A DNA stretch of 43,557 bases from Campylobacterales bacterium (lineage in GTDB: Bacteria; Campylobacterota; Campylobacteria; Campylobacterales; Sulfurimonadaceae). Below, in pieces: positions 7,362 through 15,186 of the stretch; position 1 is the stretch's first letter, and each line of letters opens with the position of its first letter. The position numbers were made by a program, and so were the translations under genes. A model generated the notes under the pieces. The model was given only the letters and a program-made list of their open reading frames with translations, had not been told where the DNA came from and searched no databases. The DNA lies in NCBI GenBank assembly GCA_014859655.1, contig JACUTT010000017.1:1-43557 (forward strand), read 5' to 3'.

Positions 7362-8255
7362 ATGGGATGGCGAACACTTCATATCGCGCAGCCGGCACGG
7401 CTGAGCCTGCGGCACGACTCACTGGTACTCGATAACGGCGAGGAGTACACCATACCTCTCAGCGACCTCTCCTGCATCGTCATCGAGACACGACAGGCGA
7501 CGCTTACATCCCCCCTTATCGACGCGCTCGCTGAATGCGGAGCGGTCACCTACATCTGCGACGAAAAACATCTTCCCTCCTCAGTGCTTCTGCCTTTTCA
7601 TGCCCACAGCCGCCAGGCAGGTGTCGCACGAATGCAGGCACTCTGGAGCGAACCTTTTAAAAAACGATGCTGGCAGCGCATCATAAAGGCAAAAGTCGCC
7701 AACCAGGCCAAAGTCATTTCGGAACGCTCCCCAAAGACCCTGGAGTTTCTGCGTCGCCTTGGAACGCACATCGCCTCGGGCGACAGCGGCAACATAGAAG
7801 CGCAGGCCGCACGCGCCTACTGGAGTGCGCTCTTTGAAGATTTTGCCCGCAGGACAAACGAAAACGACATCCGTAACAGCGCGCTTAACTATGGCTATGC
7901 GATCGTGCGGGGGATGGTTGCCCGTGCCCTCGTCGGGGTCGGGTTTTTACCTGCGTTTGGCCTGCACCATTGCAGTGAGCTGAATGCCTTTAATCTTGCC
8001 GATGACCTCATCGAGCCTTTTCGTCCTTTTGTCGATGCGGTGGTACGCGAACTCCTGGACGAGGATGGCGAGGAGTTGCCCTTTCAGCTCGACATGCGCT
8101 ACAAGACCCGTCTTCTCGAACTCATCACCATGCCCTGTCGGTTTGGCACCATAGAGACCACCCTCCCTTATGCCTGCGAGCTCAGCGCCGAGTCGCTTCT
8201 GCGTGCAAGCCGTGGAAAAGACCCTTCTCTTATCGAGACGGTATCTTTTGCATGA
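7362..8255 (+). CDS. cas1: CRISPR integrase Cas1
   Basis: Metal-dependent integrase that, with Cas2, inserts new spacers at the array. The 297-residue protein has the Cas1 metal ligands in order: Glu146 (GNIEAQAARAYW), His202/His203 (LHHCSELNAF) and the acidic motif ADDLIEPFRP (213-222). The N-terminal beta domain (LVLDNGEEYTIPLSDLSCIV) is typical of subtype II Cas1. TAGGAGAAAACG precedes the ATG, a good Shine-Dalgarno. It overlaps cas2 by four bases (ATGA). No csn2 or cas4 gene is present, which defines subtype II-C. GC content is higher than in the end of cas9. Confidence 0.97.
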   Translation: MGWRTLHIAQPARLSLRHDSLVLDNGEEYTIPLSDLSCIVIETRQATLTSPLIDALAECGAVTYICDEKHLPSSVLLPFHAHSRQAGVARMQALWSEPFKKRCWQRIIKAKVANQAKVISERSPKTLEFLRRLGTHIASGDSGNIEAQAARAYWSALFEDFARRTNENDIRNSALNYGYAIVRGMVARALVGVGFLPAFGLHHCSELNAFNLADDLIEPFRPFVDAVVRELLDEDGEELPFQLDMRYKTRLLELITMPCRFGTIETTLPYACELSAESLLRASRGKDPSLIETVSFA

Positions 8256-8575
8256 GCACGGAACGATTTATGCGGCTGCTAGTCTTTTTTGATCTTCCGA
8301 CATCTACAAAAGCACAGCGCAAGCACTACACGCAGTTTAGAAAGTTTCTACTCAAAGACGGGTACGATATGCTCCAGTTTTCAGTCTATTGCAGGATCTG
8401 CAAAGGACAAGACGCCGCAGAACGCTACTTGTTACATTTAGAAACAAACCTTCCGCCAAAAGGAAATATCAGAGCCATGATTGTGACCAACACACAGTAT
8501 GAACGGATGAAAATCCTGATCGGATTGGATAAAAAAGAGGAAAAAATCGGCTCAAAACAACTCTTATTGTTCTGA
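8252..8575 (+). CDS. cas2: CRISPR adaptation protein Cas2
   Basis: Small 107-residue structural partner of Cas1 in the integration complex. It has the ferredoxin-like Cas2 fold signature with a first strand RLLVFFDLPT (Asp14) and the characteristic GYDMLQFSVYCRIC strand region. The C-terminal segment KKEEKIGSKQLLLF is typical of the strand that contacts Cas1. Its start codon overlaps the cas1 stop. It ends 58 bases before the first repeat of the array, separated by a strong hairpin. Confidence 0.95.
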   Translation: MSTERFMRLLVFFDLPTSTKAQRKHYTQFRKFLLKDGYDMLQFSVYCRICKGQDAAERYLLHLETNLPPKGNIRAMIVTNTQYERMKILIGLDKKEEKIGSKQLLLF

Positions 8576-8596
8576 TTTTTAAGTGAGATTTTTTGC

Positions 8597-8625
8597 ACGC
8601 AAAGCCCGCTGTGCGGGCTTTGCGT
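8597..8625. terminator. Perfect 13-bp hairpin between cas2 and the array
   Basis: ACGCAAAGCCCGC (8597-8609) and GCGGGCTTTGCGT (8613-8625) are exact inverted repeats with a three-base loop TGT. There is no U-run after it on either strand, so it is not a textbook intrinsic terminator. It sits where cas transcripts (plus) and crRNA transcripts (predicted minus) converge, so a role as a bidirectional transcription barrier or RNA-end stabiliser is my inference. Confidence 0.6.
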
Positions 8626-8633
8626 AGGGTGGT

Positions 8634-9463
8634 ATTATAGCGAAACCGAGTGAGATGGGGGGCTATAACCTCTTTTAGTGTAGACATCTCATACAAAATA
8701 TTATAGCGAAACCGAGTGAGATGGGGGGCTATAACAAACCCGTTTAAATATATAGGTGCTATGATATTATAGCGAAACCGAGTGAGATGGGGGGCTATAA
8801 CAAGTAATAGGGTCTATTGAATCTCTGAAGTATTATAGCGAAACCGAGTGAGATGGGGGGCTATAACTAGATGATGTAAAGGCGAACTTCAAAAAATATT
8901 ATAGCGAAACCGAGTGAGATGGGGGGCTATAACTCTGCATCGGTGTTGTACTTAAAGCGCAGTATTATAGCGAAACCGAGTGAGATGGGGGGCTATAACA
9001 ATCTAAGCTATCCATGAGCCTCATGAATGATTATAGCGAAACCGAGTGAGATGGGGGGCTATAACTGTATATTTAACCGAATCAGATCTCAAGGTATTAT
9101 AGCGAAACCGAGTGAGATGGGGGGCTATAACATTAAATCGTTTGGTTCAAGAAATCTAAATATTATAGCGAAACCGAGTGAGATGGGGGGGCTATAACTC
9201 GGGTGCTTTCGTTTGAGCGCAAGGATACATTATAGCGAAACCGAGTGAGATGGGGGGCTATAACTAGTCACTACAAATATGACAGTTTTCAATCATTATA
9301 GCGAAACCGAGTGAGATGGGGGGCTATAACCTTGTGTAACCAATAAAGGCAAACACATTGATTATAGCGAAACCGAGTGAGATGGGGGGGCTATAACAAA
9401 TGATATGGTGTGGGCCATCGAATTGTGATTATAGCGAAACCGAGTGAGATGGGGGGCTATAAC
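8634..9463 (-). CRISPR. Type II-C CRISPR array, 13 repeats and 12 spacers
   Basis: The plus-strand repeat is 36 bases, beginning ATTATAGCGAAACCGAG and ending GGGGGGCTATAAC. Repeats start at 8634, 8700, 8766, 8832, 8898, 8964, 9030, 9096, 9162, 9229, 9295, 9361 and 9428, and all 12 spacers are exactly 30 bases. The repeats at 9162 and 9361 are 37 bases because the G6 run is G7; otherwise the repeats are identical. The tracrRNA anti-repeat shows that crRNA is read from the minus strand. In that sense each repeat begins GTTATAGCCC and ends CGCTATAAT, so a TATAAT -10 box abuts every spacer, as in Neisseria and Campylobacter II-C arrays where each spacer has its own promoter. Initiation about six bases into a 30-base spacer would give a 24-base guide. 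No spacer obviously matches elsewhere in the window. Confidence 0.98.
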
Positions 9464-9575
9464 ACAAAGGACTGCTGCCGTAGAGATACTCGATATTTGT
9501 CGTGCTCCACTCCTCTGCCGCAGCTCTCGTACAGATCCCCGCCAGTAGCCACGCCCCATATAACGCTCTTTTCAT
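9429..9575 (-). pseudogene. 5' fragment of an outer-membrane protein gene cut off by the CRISPR array
   Basis: A minus-strand frame starts at ATG 9575-9573 behind a good Shine-Dalgarno (GGGGGAAGAG). It encodes a signal peptide (MKRALYGAWLLAGIC, then TRAAAEE) followed by EWSTTNIEYLYGSS, which resembles the N terminus of mature nucleoside-channel Tsx/OmpK-like porins. At 9463 the frame runs into the terminal CRISPR repeat and stops at TAA inside it (9431-9429), leaving 48 residues. The rest of the gene is not in the window. The array therefore either integrated into this gene or expanded across a deletion. Its promoter and leader (9576-9660) now point into the array in the crRNA direction. The porin assignment is from a short N-terminal match only. 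Confidence 0.55.
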
Positions 9576-9637
9576 CTCTTCCCCCTCTTTGTTTGAAAAA
9601 AACAATACATAAAAATAGATAAATAATTAGATACTGC

Positions 9638-9643
9638 TACAAT
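9638..9643 (+). promoter_or_regulatory. Extended -10 promoter for tex
   Basis: TGCTACAAT (9635-9643) is an extended -10 box (TGN-TACAAT), 27 bases before the tex ATG, followed by the weak Shine-Dalgarno AAAAGAAG. Confidence 0.55.
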
Positions 9644-9670
9644 TGCGTACTTGAATGTAAAAGAAGCCCC

Positions 9671-11770
9671 ATGAAAACCTTAACCGACCTCCTGAGTGAG
9701 AAAACAGGACTTAAAAAAGAGCATATTGACAATATTTTGAAACTCCTCGACGAGGGCTCTACTATCCCCTTTATCGCCCGCTACCGTAAAGAGATGACGG
9801 GCAGTGCCAGTGATGAAGTGCTGCGTGATTTCGAAACATTCTATGTGAGTGCGAAAAAACTTCTCGAGCGAAAATCAGAGATATCACGCCTCATCGAAGA
9901 GCGCGGCATCTTGAGTGCGGCCATCATGCAGAGCATTGCCGACGCGCAGAACCTGCGAACGCTTGAAGACATCTACCGCCCCTTCAAAGAGAAAAAAAGC
10001 TCCCGCGCCGCCACGGCTATAGCAAAGGGACTCACTCCGCTTGCCGACACGCTGGAGCGTGCGCAGCTGAGTCTGGGCGAATTTACGCAGCAGGCAAAAG
10101 CCTTTGTCAAGGGCGAGGTCGCCAATGTAGACGAGGCGATAAAAGGCGCGCAGGACATCCTCGCCGAGCGCTACGCCGACGCGGTGCGCGAGCGGGAGAT
10201 GATCCACGAGAGCATGATGCGTTTTGGGGTTTTGGAAGTCAAAAAAGGCCGGGAGTTCAACGAAAAAGGGCTCTACGCCAACTTCCTCAACCACAGCGAA
10301 AAAGTCGCCTATATCCCCTCTCACCGCTACCTCGGCATCATGCGCGCACTCAAAGAGAAGGAACTCTCCGTCAAGATCTCTCTTGATACCGAACGCATAG
10401 AGGAGAACATCAAAAAATTCAAGATCCCCCGCAATGCCTCGAGCTCGCAGGAGCTTCTGCTTGAAGCCTACAAAGACGGCCTCAAACGCCTTCTGCTTCC
10501 CTCCATAGAGCGTGCGGTCCACACCGAGCTCAAAGAGAAGGCCGACCTTGCCGCCATCGGGGTCTTCGGCAAAAACCTCAGCCAGCTTCTGATGACGCCT
10601 CCGGTGACCAAACGGATCATTTTGGGCGTTGACCCCGCCTTCCGTTCGGGCTGCAAACTGGCCCTTATCAACGAGAACGGCCACTACCTCGAACATGCCG
10701 TGATCTACCCGAGTGAGCCGCAAAACGACTACGAGGGCGCGCGCAAAAAAGTACTGGCTTTGGCTAAAAAGTATGCGATCAAGGCTGTCGCCATCGGCAA
10801 CGGCACCGCTTCGAGAGAGACGCAGGAGTTCTTCGCCCGCCTCAACACAGACGAAGGTGCCGGGCTTAACTACACCGTTGTCTCCGAAGCCGGGGCCTCG
10901 GTCTACTCCGCGTCCAAGATCGCCTCGCAGGAGTACCCTGACCTCGATGTCACCATCCGCGGCGCCATCTCCATCGCCCAGCGCCTGAGAGACCCTATGG
11001 CCGCACTTGTCAAGATCGACCCGAAGTCTCTGGGCATCGGGCAGTACCAGCATGACGTCGATCAGAAGCTTCTGGAGAAAAAACTCGGCGACGTCACCCA
11101 GGATCTGGTCAACCGCGTGGGCGTCGACATCAACTCTGCCTCGGCCTCTCTGCTCTCGTATGTCGCGGGCATCGGGAGCAAGATCGCGCAGAACATCATT
11201 ACCTTTAGAGACGAGGCAGGAAGTTTCAGTTCAAAGGCACAGCTGCTAAAAGTCAAGGGTCTGGGCGCAAAGGCCTATGAGCAGGCCGCAGGCTTCATCC
11301 GCGTCAAAGAGGGAAAAAGCCCCTTTGACAACAGCGGCATCCACCCCGAATCCTACGCTATCGCCGCGAAGCTTGTAGGCACGGATCTGGAAAAAGCCGA
11401 TGTGACGAGGCTCTCTGCAGAGCTTGGCGTAGGAAAAGAGACCCTCAAGGACATCATCAAAGAGCTGCAAAAACCCGGTTTCGACCCGCGCGAAGAGCTC
11501 CCGCCGATTCCTTTCAAAGAGGGCATTACTGACATCAAGATGCTGCGGGAGGGCGCCTTTGTCTCCGGAGTCGTGCGCAATATCGCCGACTTTGGTGCCT
11601 TTGTGGACATCGGGCTTAAAAACGACGGAATGATCCACATCTCGAAGATGAGCACACGGCGCATTGCCCATCCGCTCGAACTCCTCTCTATCAACCAGTT
11701 TTTGCCGCAGATCGAGGTGATAGCTATCGATCAAGAGAAGGGAAAAGTGGGCTTGAGCCTGGTCTTCTAA
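9671..11770 (+). CDS. tex: Tex-family S1 RNA-binding protein
   Basis: Cytoplasmic nucleic-acid-binding protein related to Bordetella/Pseudomonas Tex and eukaryotic Spt6, implicated in transcription. The 699 residues show the standard order: helical Tex N-terminal domain (SEKTGLKKEHIDNILKLLDE, with the Tex hallmark STIPFIARYRKEMTG at 31-45), a YqgF/RNase H-like domain from about residue 317 (LGVDPAFRSGCKLALI), helix-hairpin-helix elements from about 483 (GVDINSASASLLSYVAGIGS) and a C-terminal S1 domain from about 626 (VSGVVRNIADFGAFVDIG). The length is slightly shorter than E. coli YhgF (773). It stands alone, with its own promoter at 9638. Confidence 0.95.
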   Translation: MKTLTDLLSEKTGLKKEHIDNILKLLDEGSTIPFIARYRKEMTGSASDEVLRDFETFYVSAKKLLERKSEISRLIEERGILSAAIMQSIADAQNLRTLEDIYRPFKEKKSSRAATAIAKGLTPLADTLERAQLSLGEFTQQAKAFVKGEVANVDEAIKGAQDILAERYADAVREREMIHESMMRFGVLEVKKGREFNEKGLYANFLNHSEKVAYIPSHRYLGIMRALKEKELSVKISLDTERIEENIKKFKIPRNASSSQELLLEAYKDGLKRLLLPSIERAVHTELKEKADLAAIGVFGKNLSQLLMTPPVTKRIILGVDPAFRSGCKLALINENGHYLEHAVIYPSEPQNDYEGARKKVLALAKKYAIKAVAIGNGTASRETQEFFARLNTDEGAGLNYTVVSEAGASVYSASKIASQEYPDLDVTIRGAISIAQRLRDPMAALVKIDPKSLGIGQYQHDVDQKLLEKKLGDVTQDLVNRVGVDINSASASLLSYVAGIGSKIAQNIITFRDEAGSFSSKAQLLKVKGLGAKAYEQAAGFIRVKEGKSPFDNSGIHPESYAIAAKLVGTDLEKADVTRLSAELGVGKETLKDIIKELQKPGFDPREELPPIPFKEGITDIKMLREGAFVSGVVRNIADFGAFVDIGLKNDGMIHISKMSTRRIAHPLELLSINQFLPQIEVIAIDQEKGKVGLSLVF

Positions 11771-11772
11771 AA

Positions 11773-11805
11773 AGCTCTTGCCTCATGCGAGGTAGAGGAG
11801 TTTTG
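11773..11805. terminator. Possible bidirectional terminator between tex and the cupin gene
   Basis: CTCT and CCTC on the left arm pair with GAGG and AGAG on the right arm around an ATGC loop, with a small bulge, followed by GAGTTTT. It sits between converging gene ends. Confidence 0.4.
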
Positions 11806-11811
11806 CGGTTC

Positions 11812-12171
11812 TTAGCAGCTGAGCACTTCGATCTTGTCTTCACCTTTGGGTACAAGGCACAAAAAACTGTAAACCTCGTCTCCGATCGTCTCATAACAGT
11901 GTGGCACGCCCGCAGGAATAAGCAAAATGTCTCCTTTTCCCGCTTCAAAACTCTCCTCGCCGATCTGCACCTTGGCCCGTCCGCTGAGCACATACTGCTC
12001 ATGTTCGACCGTGTTGGTATGAAGGGGCATGTAGCCGCCCGCGTCGATCGTGAAGTTGCGCATGGCAAAGTTCGACGACTCCTCGGGGGAGAGAAGCATC
12101 TTCATCTTCACCCCCTGGCCCGCTTTTTGGCTCACCGCTTCTATCGTCTCTATCTGTTTGTGCAGGTACAT
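11812..12171 (-). CDS. Cupin-domain protein
   Basis: The 119-residue single-domain cupin has motif 1 around HTNTVEHEQYVLSGRAKVQI (His51, His57 and Glu58 as likely metal ligands) and motif 2 DILLIPAGVPHCYET (final His). Cupins of this size bind a metal in a beta-barrel and act as small isomerases or dioxygenases, or as ligand sensors. The immediate role here is unknown. The gene is convergent to tex and has no operon partner. It begins with MYLHKQIETIEAV, and AGGTGAAGA precedes the ATG as Shine-Dalgarno. Confidence 0.85.
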   Translation of the reverse strand: MYLHKQIETIEAVSQKAGQGVKMKMLLSPEESSNFAMRNFTIDAGGYMPLHTNTVEHEQYVLSGRAKVQIGEESFEAGKGDILLIPAGVPHCYETIGDEVYSFLCLVPKGEDKIEVLSC

Positions 12172-12283
12172 TCTTCACCTCATCCGTTTAAAAATAAAAA
12201 GTATGGAAGCATAACACAGAATCGTTTTTGATTTCGTAATATTTCAGCCAAAAAATAACACCGCAATTTGTTGGATTTGACAG

Positions 12284-12289
12284 TATAAT
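12284..12289 (+). promoter_or_regulatory. -10 box for the small gene at 12319
   Basis: TATAAT in the context CAGTATAATTTCG. It lies 15 bases before ATG 12304 and 30 bases before GTG 12319, in line with the downstream start. Confidence 0.5.
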
Positions 12290-12318
12290 TTCGCACAAAT
12301 TTTATGCCAGGAGATCGC

Positions 12319-12531
12319 GTGTATATAACGATTAAAGATATTCTGACCAACGAACAGGTCAAGCATTTCAAGATGAGTATCACCGAAGATGACCACTTCG
12401 TCAACTACAAGATCGATCTCTCTACGCTGGACGATGCCCTTCTTGAAGAACTCGTTTCGACCTTCGAAATCAAAACCGCCGCGATCGAAGGCAAGCAGTA
12501 CATTACGCTGACACGCTCGCTCGAAGTCTAA
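12319..12531 (+). CDS. Conserved small hypothetical protein
   Basis: I start this at GTG 12319, which has AGGAGATCGC in front of it, rather than at the in-frame ATG 12304, which lies ahead of that Shine-Dalgarno. The result is a 70-residue acidic cytoplasmic protein (MYITIKDILTNEQVKHF to LTRSLEV) with mixed alpha/beta character, no cysteines and no membrane segment. It has its own TATAAT promoter and a strong terminator, so it is an independent small gene. I cannot assign a family or function. Confidence 0.65.
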   Translation: MYITIKDILTNEQVKHFKMSITEDDHFVNYKIDLSTLDDALLEELVSTFEIKTAAIEGKQYITLTRSLEV

Positions 12532-12535
12532 ACCT

Positions 12536-12553
12536 GACGGCTTCGGCCGTTTT
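12536..12553 (+). terminator. Rho-independent terminator with UUCG tetraloop
   Basis: ACGGC (12537-12541) pairs with GCCGT (12546-12550) around a TTCG loop, followed by TTT. The extra-stable C(UUCG)G loop and position right after the stop codon make this convincing despite the short U-run. Confidence 0.65.
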
Positions 12554-12623
12554 GCACACCCCCTACTCCCCTCCGTCCAAGCAGTTTTACGCTAAAATCA
12601 CACATATTTTTAAAAGAGTCCCT

Positions 12624-13514
12624 ATGCATTTTCACCGCGTCCACATCGAAGTGACCAACATCTGCGGTCTCGCCTGCAGCTTCTGTCCGCCAAAACTGCA
12701 CCCTTCAAAGACGATGGAGCTTGGTTTTTTTGAGCATGTCATTTCGCAGCTGCGTCCCTACACCAAAGAGCTTGCCTTTCATGTTATGGGCGATCCGCTG
12801 ACGCTCTCAAACCTGCACGACTATCTTGACCTAACACATCAAAACGGCTTTGAGGTGAGTCTGACCACCAGCGGCTACTACCTCAAAAACAGCTCCTTTG
12901 AGACGCTTTTGCACCCCGGCGTGCGCCAGATCAACATCTCGCTCAACAGCTACAACAAAAACAGCCTCAACCTCAGCTTTGAGGAGTATATGAACGCCGT
13001 TTTGGAGCTCTGCGCCACAAAGCTTGCCTCTTACCCCAAGCCCTTCATCAACCTCCGGCTCTGGAATTTTGATGAGAGCTGCAGCGAAGCGGAGTTCAAC
13101 ACCCTTCTCTTTGAGCGTCTTTCGCGTTTCTTTGAGATCCCTCTAGATACCCAGACACTCTACGCCGAGCGCCCCAAATCACTCCGCCTCGCCTCAAAGG
13201 TCCTCCTGCACTTCGACAGCTACTTCGAATGGCCCTCGCTGAACTCCGCGCACGAGAGCCAGGGGAGCTGCTACGGTCTACGCTCGCATATCGGCATACT
13301 CAGCGACGGCACTCTTGTCCCCTGCTGCCTTGACGGCGAGGGGGTGATGGATCTTGGCAATCTGCATGAAAGTACGCTCAAAGAGCTGCTTGAAGGCAAA
13401 CGCGCTACAGCCATACGCGAAGGTTTTATGCAAGGAAAGGCCGTCGAAGAGCTCTGCAAAAAATGCAGCTACAAAGAGCGTTTCAGCGAAAACTCCGTTA
13501 TAGAGGAAGCATAA
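12624..13514 (+). CDS. Radical SAM protein with SPASM-like C terminus
   Basis: The 296-residue protein binds a [4Fe-4S] cluster and S-adenosylmethionine: the CxxxCxxC motif is at Cys14, Cys18 and Cys21 (VTNICGLACSFCPP). I chose ATG 12624 because it puts the radical SAM motif at the usual distance from the N terminus; the upstream in-frame start at 12552 overlaps the terminator and promoter. The C-terminal region has further cysteines (GSCYGLRSHI; GTLVPCCLDGEG; ELCKKCSYKERF) in a SPASM-type arrangement for an auxiliary cluster. Such enzymes often modify peptides or cofactors, but no precursor peptide is recognisable nearby. It overlaps the next gene (TAATG), which suggests coupling to a membrane permease. 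Confidence 0.85.
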   Translation: MHFHRVHIEVTNICGLACSFCPPKLHPSKTMELGFFEHVISQLRPYTKELAFHVMGDPLTLSNLHDYLDLTHQNGFEVSLTTSGYYLKNSSFETLLHPGVRQINISLNSYNKNSLNLSFEEYMNAVLELCATKLASYPKPFINLRLWNFDESCSEAEFNTLLFERLSRFFEIPLDTQTLYAERPKSLRLASKVLLHFDSYFEWPSLNSAHESQGSCYGLRSHIGILSDGTLVPCCLDGEGVMDLGNLHESTLKELLEGKRATAIREGFMQGKAVEELCKKCSYKERFSENSVIEEA

Positions 13515-14212
13515 TGCAGACCATAGCCCTTGAAAGCCTCCTCTATATGCTCCTTCCTCTGCTTATTGTCGGCTATGTCTACTACCGCTGGATAGGCGAT
13601 GCCAAAGAGGTTGCCTACGCCTCCGCGCGCATGGTCGTTCAGCTCCTGCTTATCGGCTATGCCCTGAGCTTTATCTTTGCCAATGACTCGCTCTGGCTGG
13701 GGGCCTTTATCCTGCTCTTTATGATCTCACTCTCCAGCCTCATCGCCTTGCGCAACTTCAAGGAGAAGAGCCTCAAAAGCTACGCCCTGCTTTTTGCCGC
13801 TATAGCGCTTGGCGGAAGTTTCAACCTTGCTATCGTCATGGTTCTTGTTCTTGATATGGCCACGCTCTACCGTCCCGAGGTGCTCATCCCCCTCGCCGGC
13901 ATGATCTACGCCAACGCGATGAACGCCGTCGCGCTCTGCGCCGAACGTTTTGAGAGCGAGATCCTCATAAACAGTTACGTTTCGGCGCGCAAAACCTCCT
14001 TCAAGGCGTCGATGATCCCGCAGATCAATGCCCTTCTGGCCGTGGGACTGGTCTCGCTTCCGGGGATGATGACAGGGCAGATCCTTTCCGGCGTCGATCC
14101 GCTCATCGCCGTGCGCTACCAGATGGTCGTGATGGCTATGGTGCTCGGAAGCGCAGGCATCTCTACGATCCTGTTTTTATACTGGCAGAAGCCAAAGCTT
14201 CAAGGAAAATGA
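13514..14212 (+). CDS. FetB/UPF0014-family ABC permease
   Basis: The 232-residue integral membrane protein has about seven hydrophobic segments. The stretches AYASARMVVQLLLIGYAL and YANAMNAVALCAERFESEIL are typical of the UPF0014 family, which includes E. coli FetB, the permease of an iron exporter. I start at ATG 13514, whose A overlaps the TAA of the radical SAM gene, rather than upstream within that gene. The usual ATPase partner FetA is not in this window, so the ATPase may be encoded elsewhere. The 3' end overlaps the next gene by four bases (ATGA). Subfamily is confident, substrate is inferred. Confidence 0.85.
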   Translation: MQTIALESLLYMLLPLLIVGYVYYRWIGDAKEVAYASARMVVQLLLIGYALSFIFANDSLWLGAFILLFMISLSSLIALRNFKEKSLKSYALLFAAIALGGSFNLAIVMVLVLDMATLYRPEVLIPLAGMIYANAMNAVALCAERFESEILINSYVSARKTSFKASMIPQINALLAVGLVSLPGMMTGQILSGVDPLIAVRYQMVVMAMVLGSAGISTILFLYWQKPKLQGK

Positions 14213-14991
14213 TGAAACTCACCCCGATAGATGACCTCAACACCCCCGAAATGGAGGTCTATGCCCGTCTAAGAGACAATGCCTTCGACAAGGACAACAG
14301 CTTCATCGCCGACAGCCCCAAGGTCGTCAATCTCCTGCTGCAAAGCGGTATCGAGGTCAAAAGTATTCTCGCCACCCGCGCCTATTACGAGGAGTTTGCC
14401 GAGCTGATAGAAGCAAGAAATATCCCCACCCTCTATGTCGCCGAGAAAAAAGTGATGGAGAGCATCATCGGCCACCGCCTCCACCACAATGTCATGATGC
14501 ACGGCATCCGACCCGAACAGACGCCGCTAGAGGGGCTTGGGGACCAAATCTTGATGCTTGACGAGATCTCCTCGAGCGAAAACATCGGCGCTATAGCACG
14601 CAGCGCCGCCGCACTCGGCGTCAACAGCTACCTCATCCCCGAACACGGCCCCCACCCCTACGGCAGACGCGCACTGCGGGTCTCCATGGGGCATACGGGC
14701 ATGCTCAAAACCCACTGCTACAGCGACATCTTTTCCACCCTCAAAGCCCTCAAAGCCCAAGGCTACACCATATTTGCCGCGGAGGTGACCCAAGAATCCA
14801 TCCCCCTTGCCCAGGTCAAGGTCCCGAAAAAATGGGTACTGCTGATGGGACACGAGGGAAAAGGACTCTCGCCCGAAGTGTTGCGCGAATGCGACCACAC
14901 CGTGCAGATCGAGATGGTCGAAGGCATAAAAAGCTTCAACGTCGCCATAGCCGCCTCGATCATGATGTACCGTTTTACTTACGGGGGCTAG
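14209..14991 (+). CDS. TrmH/SpoU-family RNA 2'-O-methyltransferase
   Basis: SAM-dependent methyltransferase of the SPOUT trefoil-knot class, 260 residues. The three SpoU motifs are visible in order: motif 1 SSENIGAIARSAAALGVN (about 121-138), motif 2 KKWVLLMGHEGKGLSPEVL and motif 3 EMVEGIKSFNVAIAASIMMY near the C terminus. The N-terminal region (DNSFIADSPKVVNLLLQSG) fits the substrate-binding domain found in rRNA-modifying members. The target (23S rRNA or tRNA ribose) cannot be decided. Its start overlaps the FetB-like stop, so it closes a three-gene transcription unit. Confidence 0.9.
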   Translation: MMKLTPIDDLNTPEMEVYARLRDNAFDKDNSFIADSPKVVNLLLQSGIEVKSILATRAYYEEFAELIEARNIPTLYVAEKKVMESIIGHRLHHNVMMHGIRPEQTPLEGLGDQILMLDEISSSENIGAIARSAAALGVNSYLIPEHGPHPYGRRALRVSMGHTGMLKTHCYSDIFSTLKALKAQGYTIFAAEVTQESIPLAQVKVPKKWVLLMGHEGKGLSPEVLRECDHTVQIEMVEGIKSFNVAIAASIMMYRFTYGG

Positions 14992-15070
14992 CCACATAAA
15001 GCCTGACAAAAAACGGTTCGTCTTTCCGCTTTTGGAAGTGGAGAGCTTTGGAGAAGTCGAAAACTGAACA

Positions 15071-15087
15071 AAGGGCACTCCTAAAGT
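15071..15087 (-). repeat. Degenerate copy of the interspersed motif
   Basis: AAGGGCACTCCTAAAGT resembles the reverse complement of the core (AAGGGCACCTCTAAAAA), with the middle CCTCT changed to CTCCT and a different right edge. It is between the TrmH gene and rhuM. Weak on its own. Confidence 0.25.
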
Positions 15088-15186
15088 TATCTGATGATGC
15101 TTTTAGCTAAAATCTAAGATTGCACATTTTGCGACAACTACTAGCGATGGCAAAACATACATGGAAGTTTTGAGGAGATTAAGGTA

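Noticed and set aside
8634-9463. Plus-strand open frames through the array
   Set aside because: They arise from repeat periodicity and have no coding meaning.
9884-11053. Long open frame (389 codons) on the minus strand inside tex
   Set aside because: It is the antisense frame of a GC-rich gene whose plus-strand product has all Tex domains; the antisense product has no recognisable pattern or start signals.
15000-15069. Plus-strand piece reading KRFVFPLLEVESFGEVEN before a stop, just after the TrmH gene
   Set aside because: Too short, no start or Shine-Dalgarno, and no family I recognise; could be a gene tail but is not supportable.
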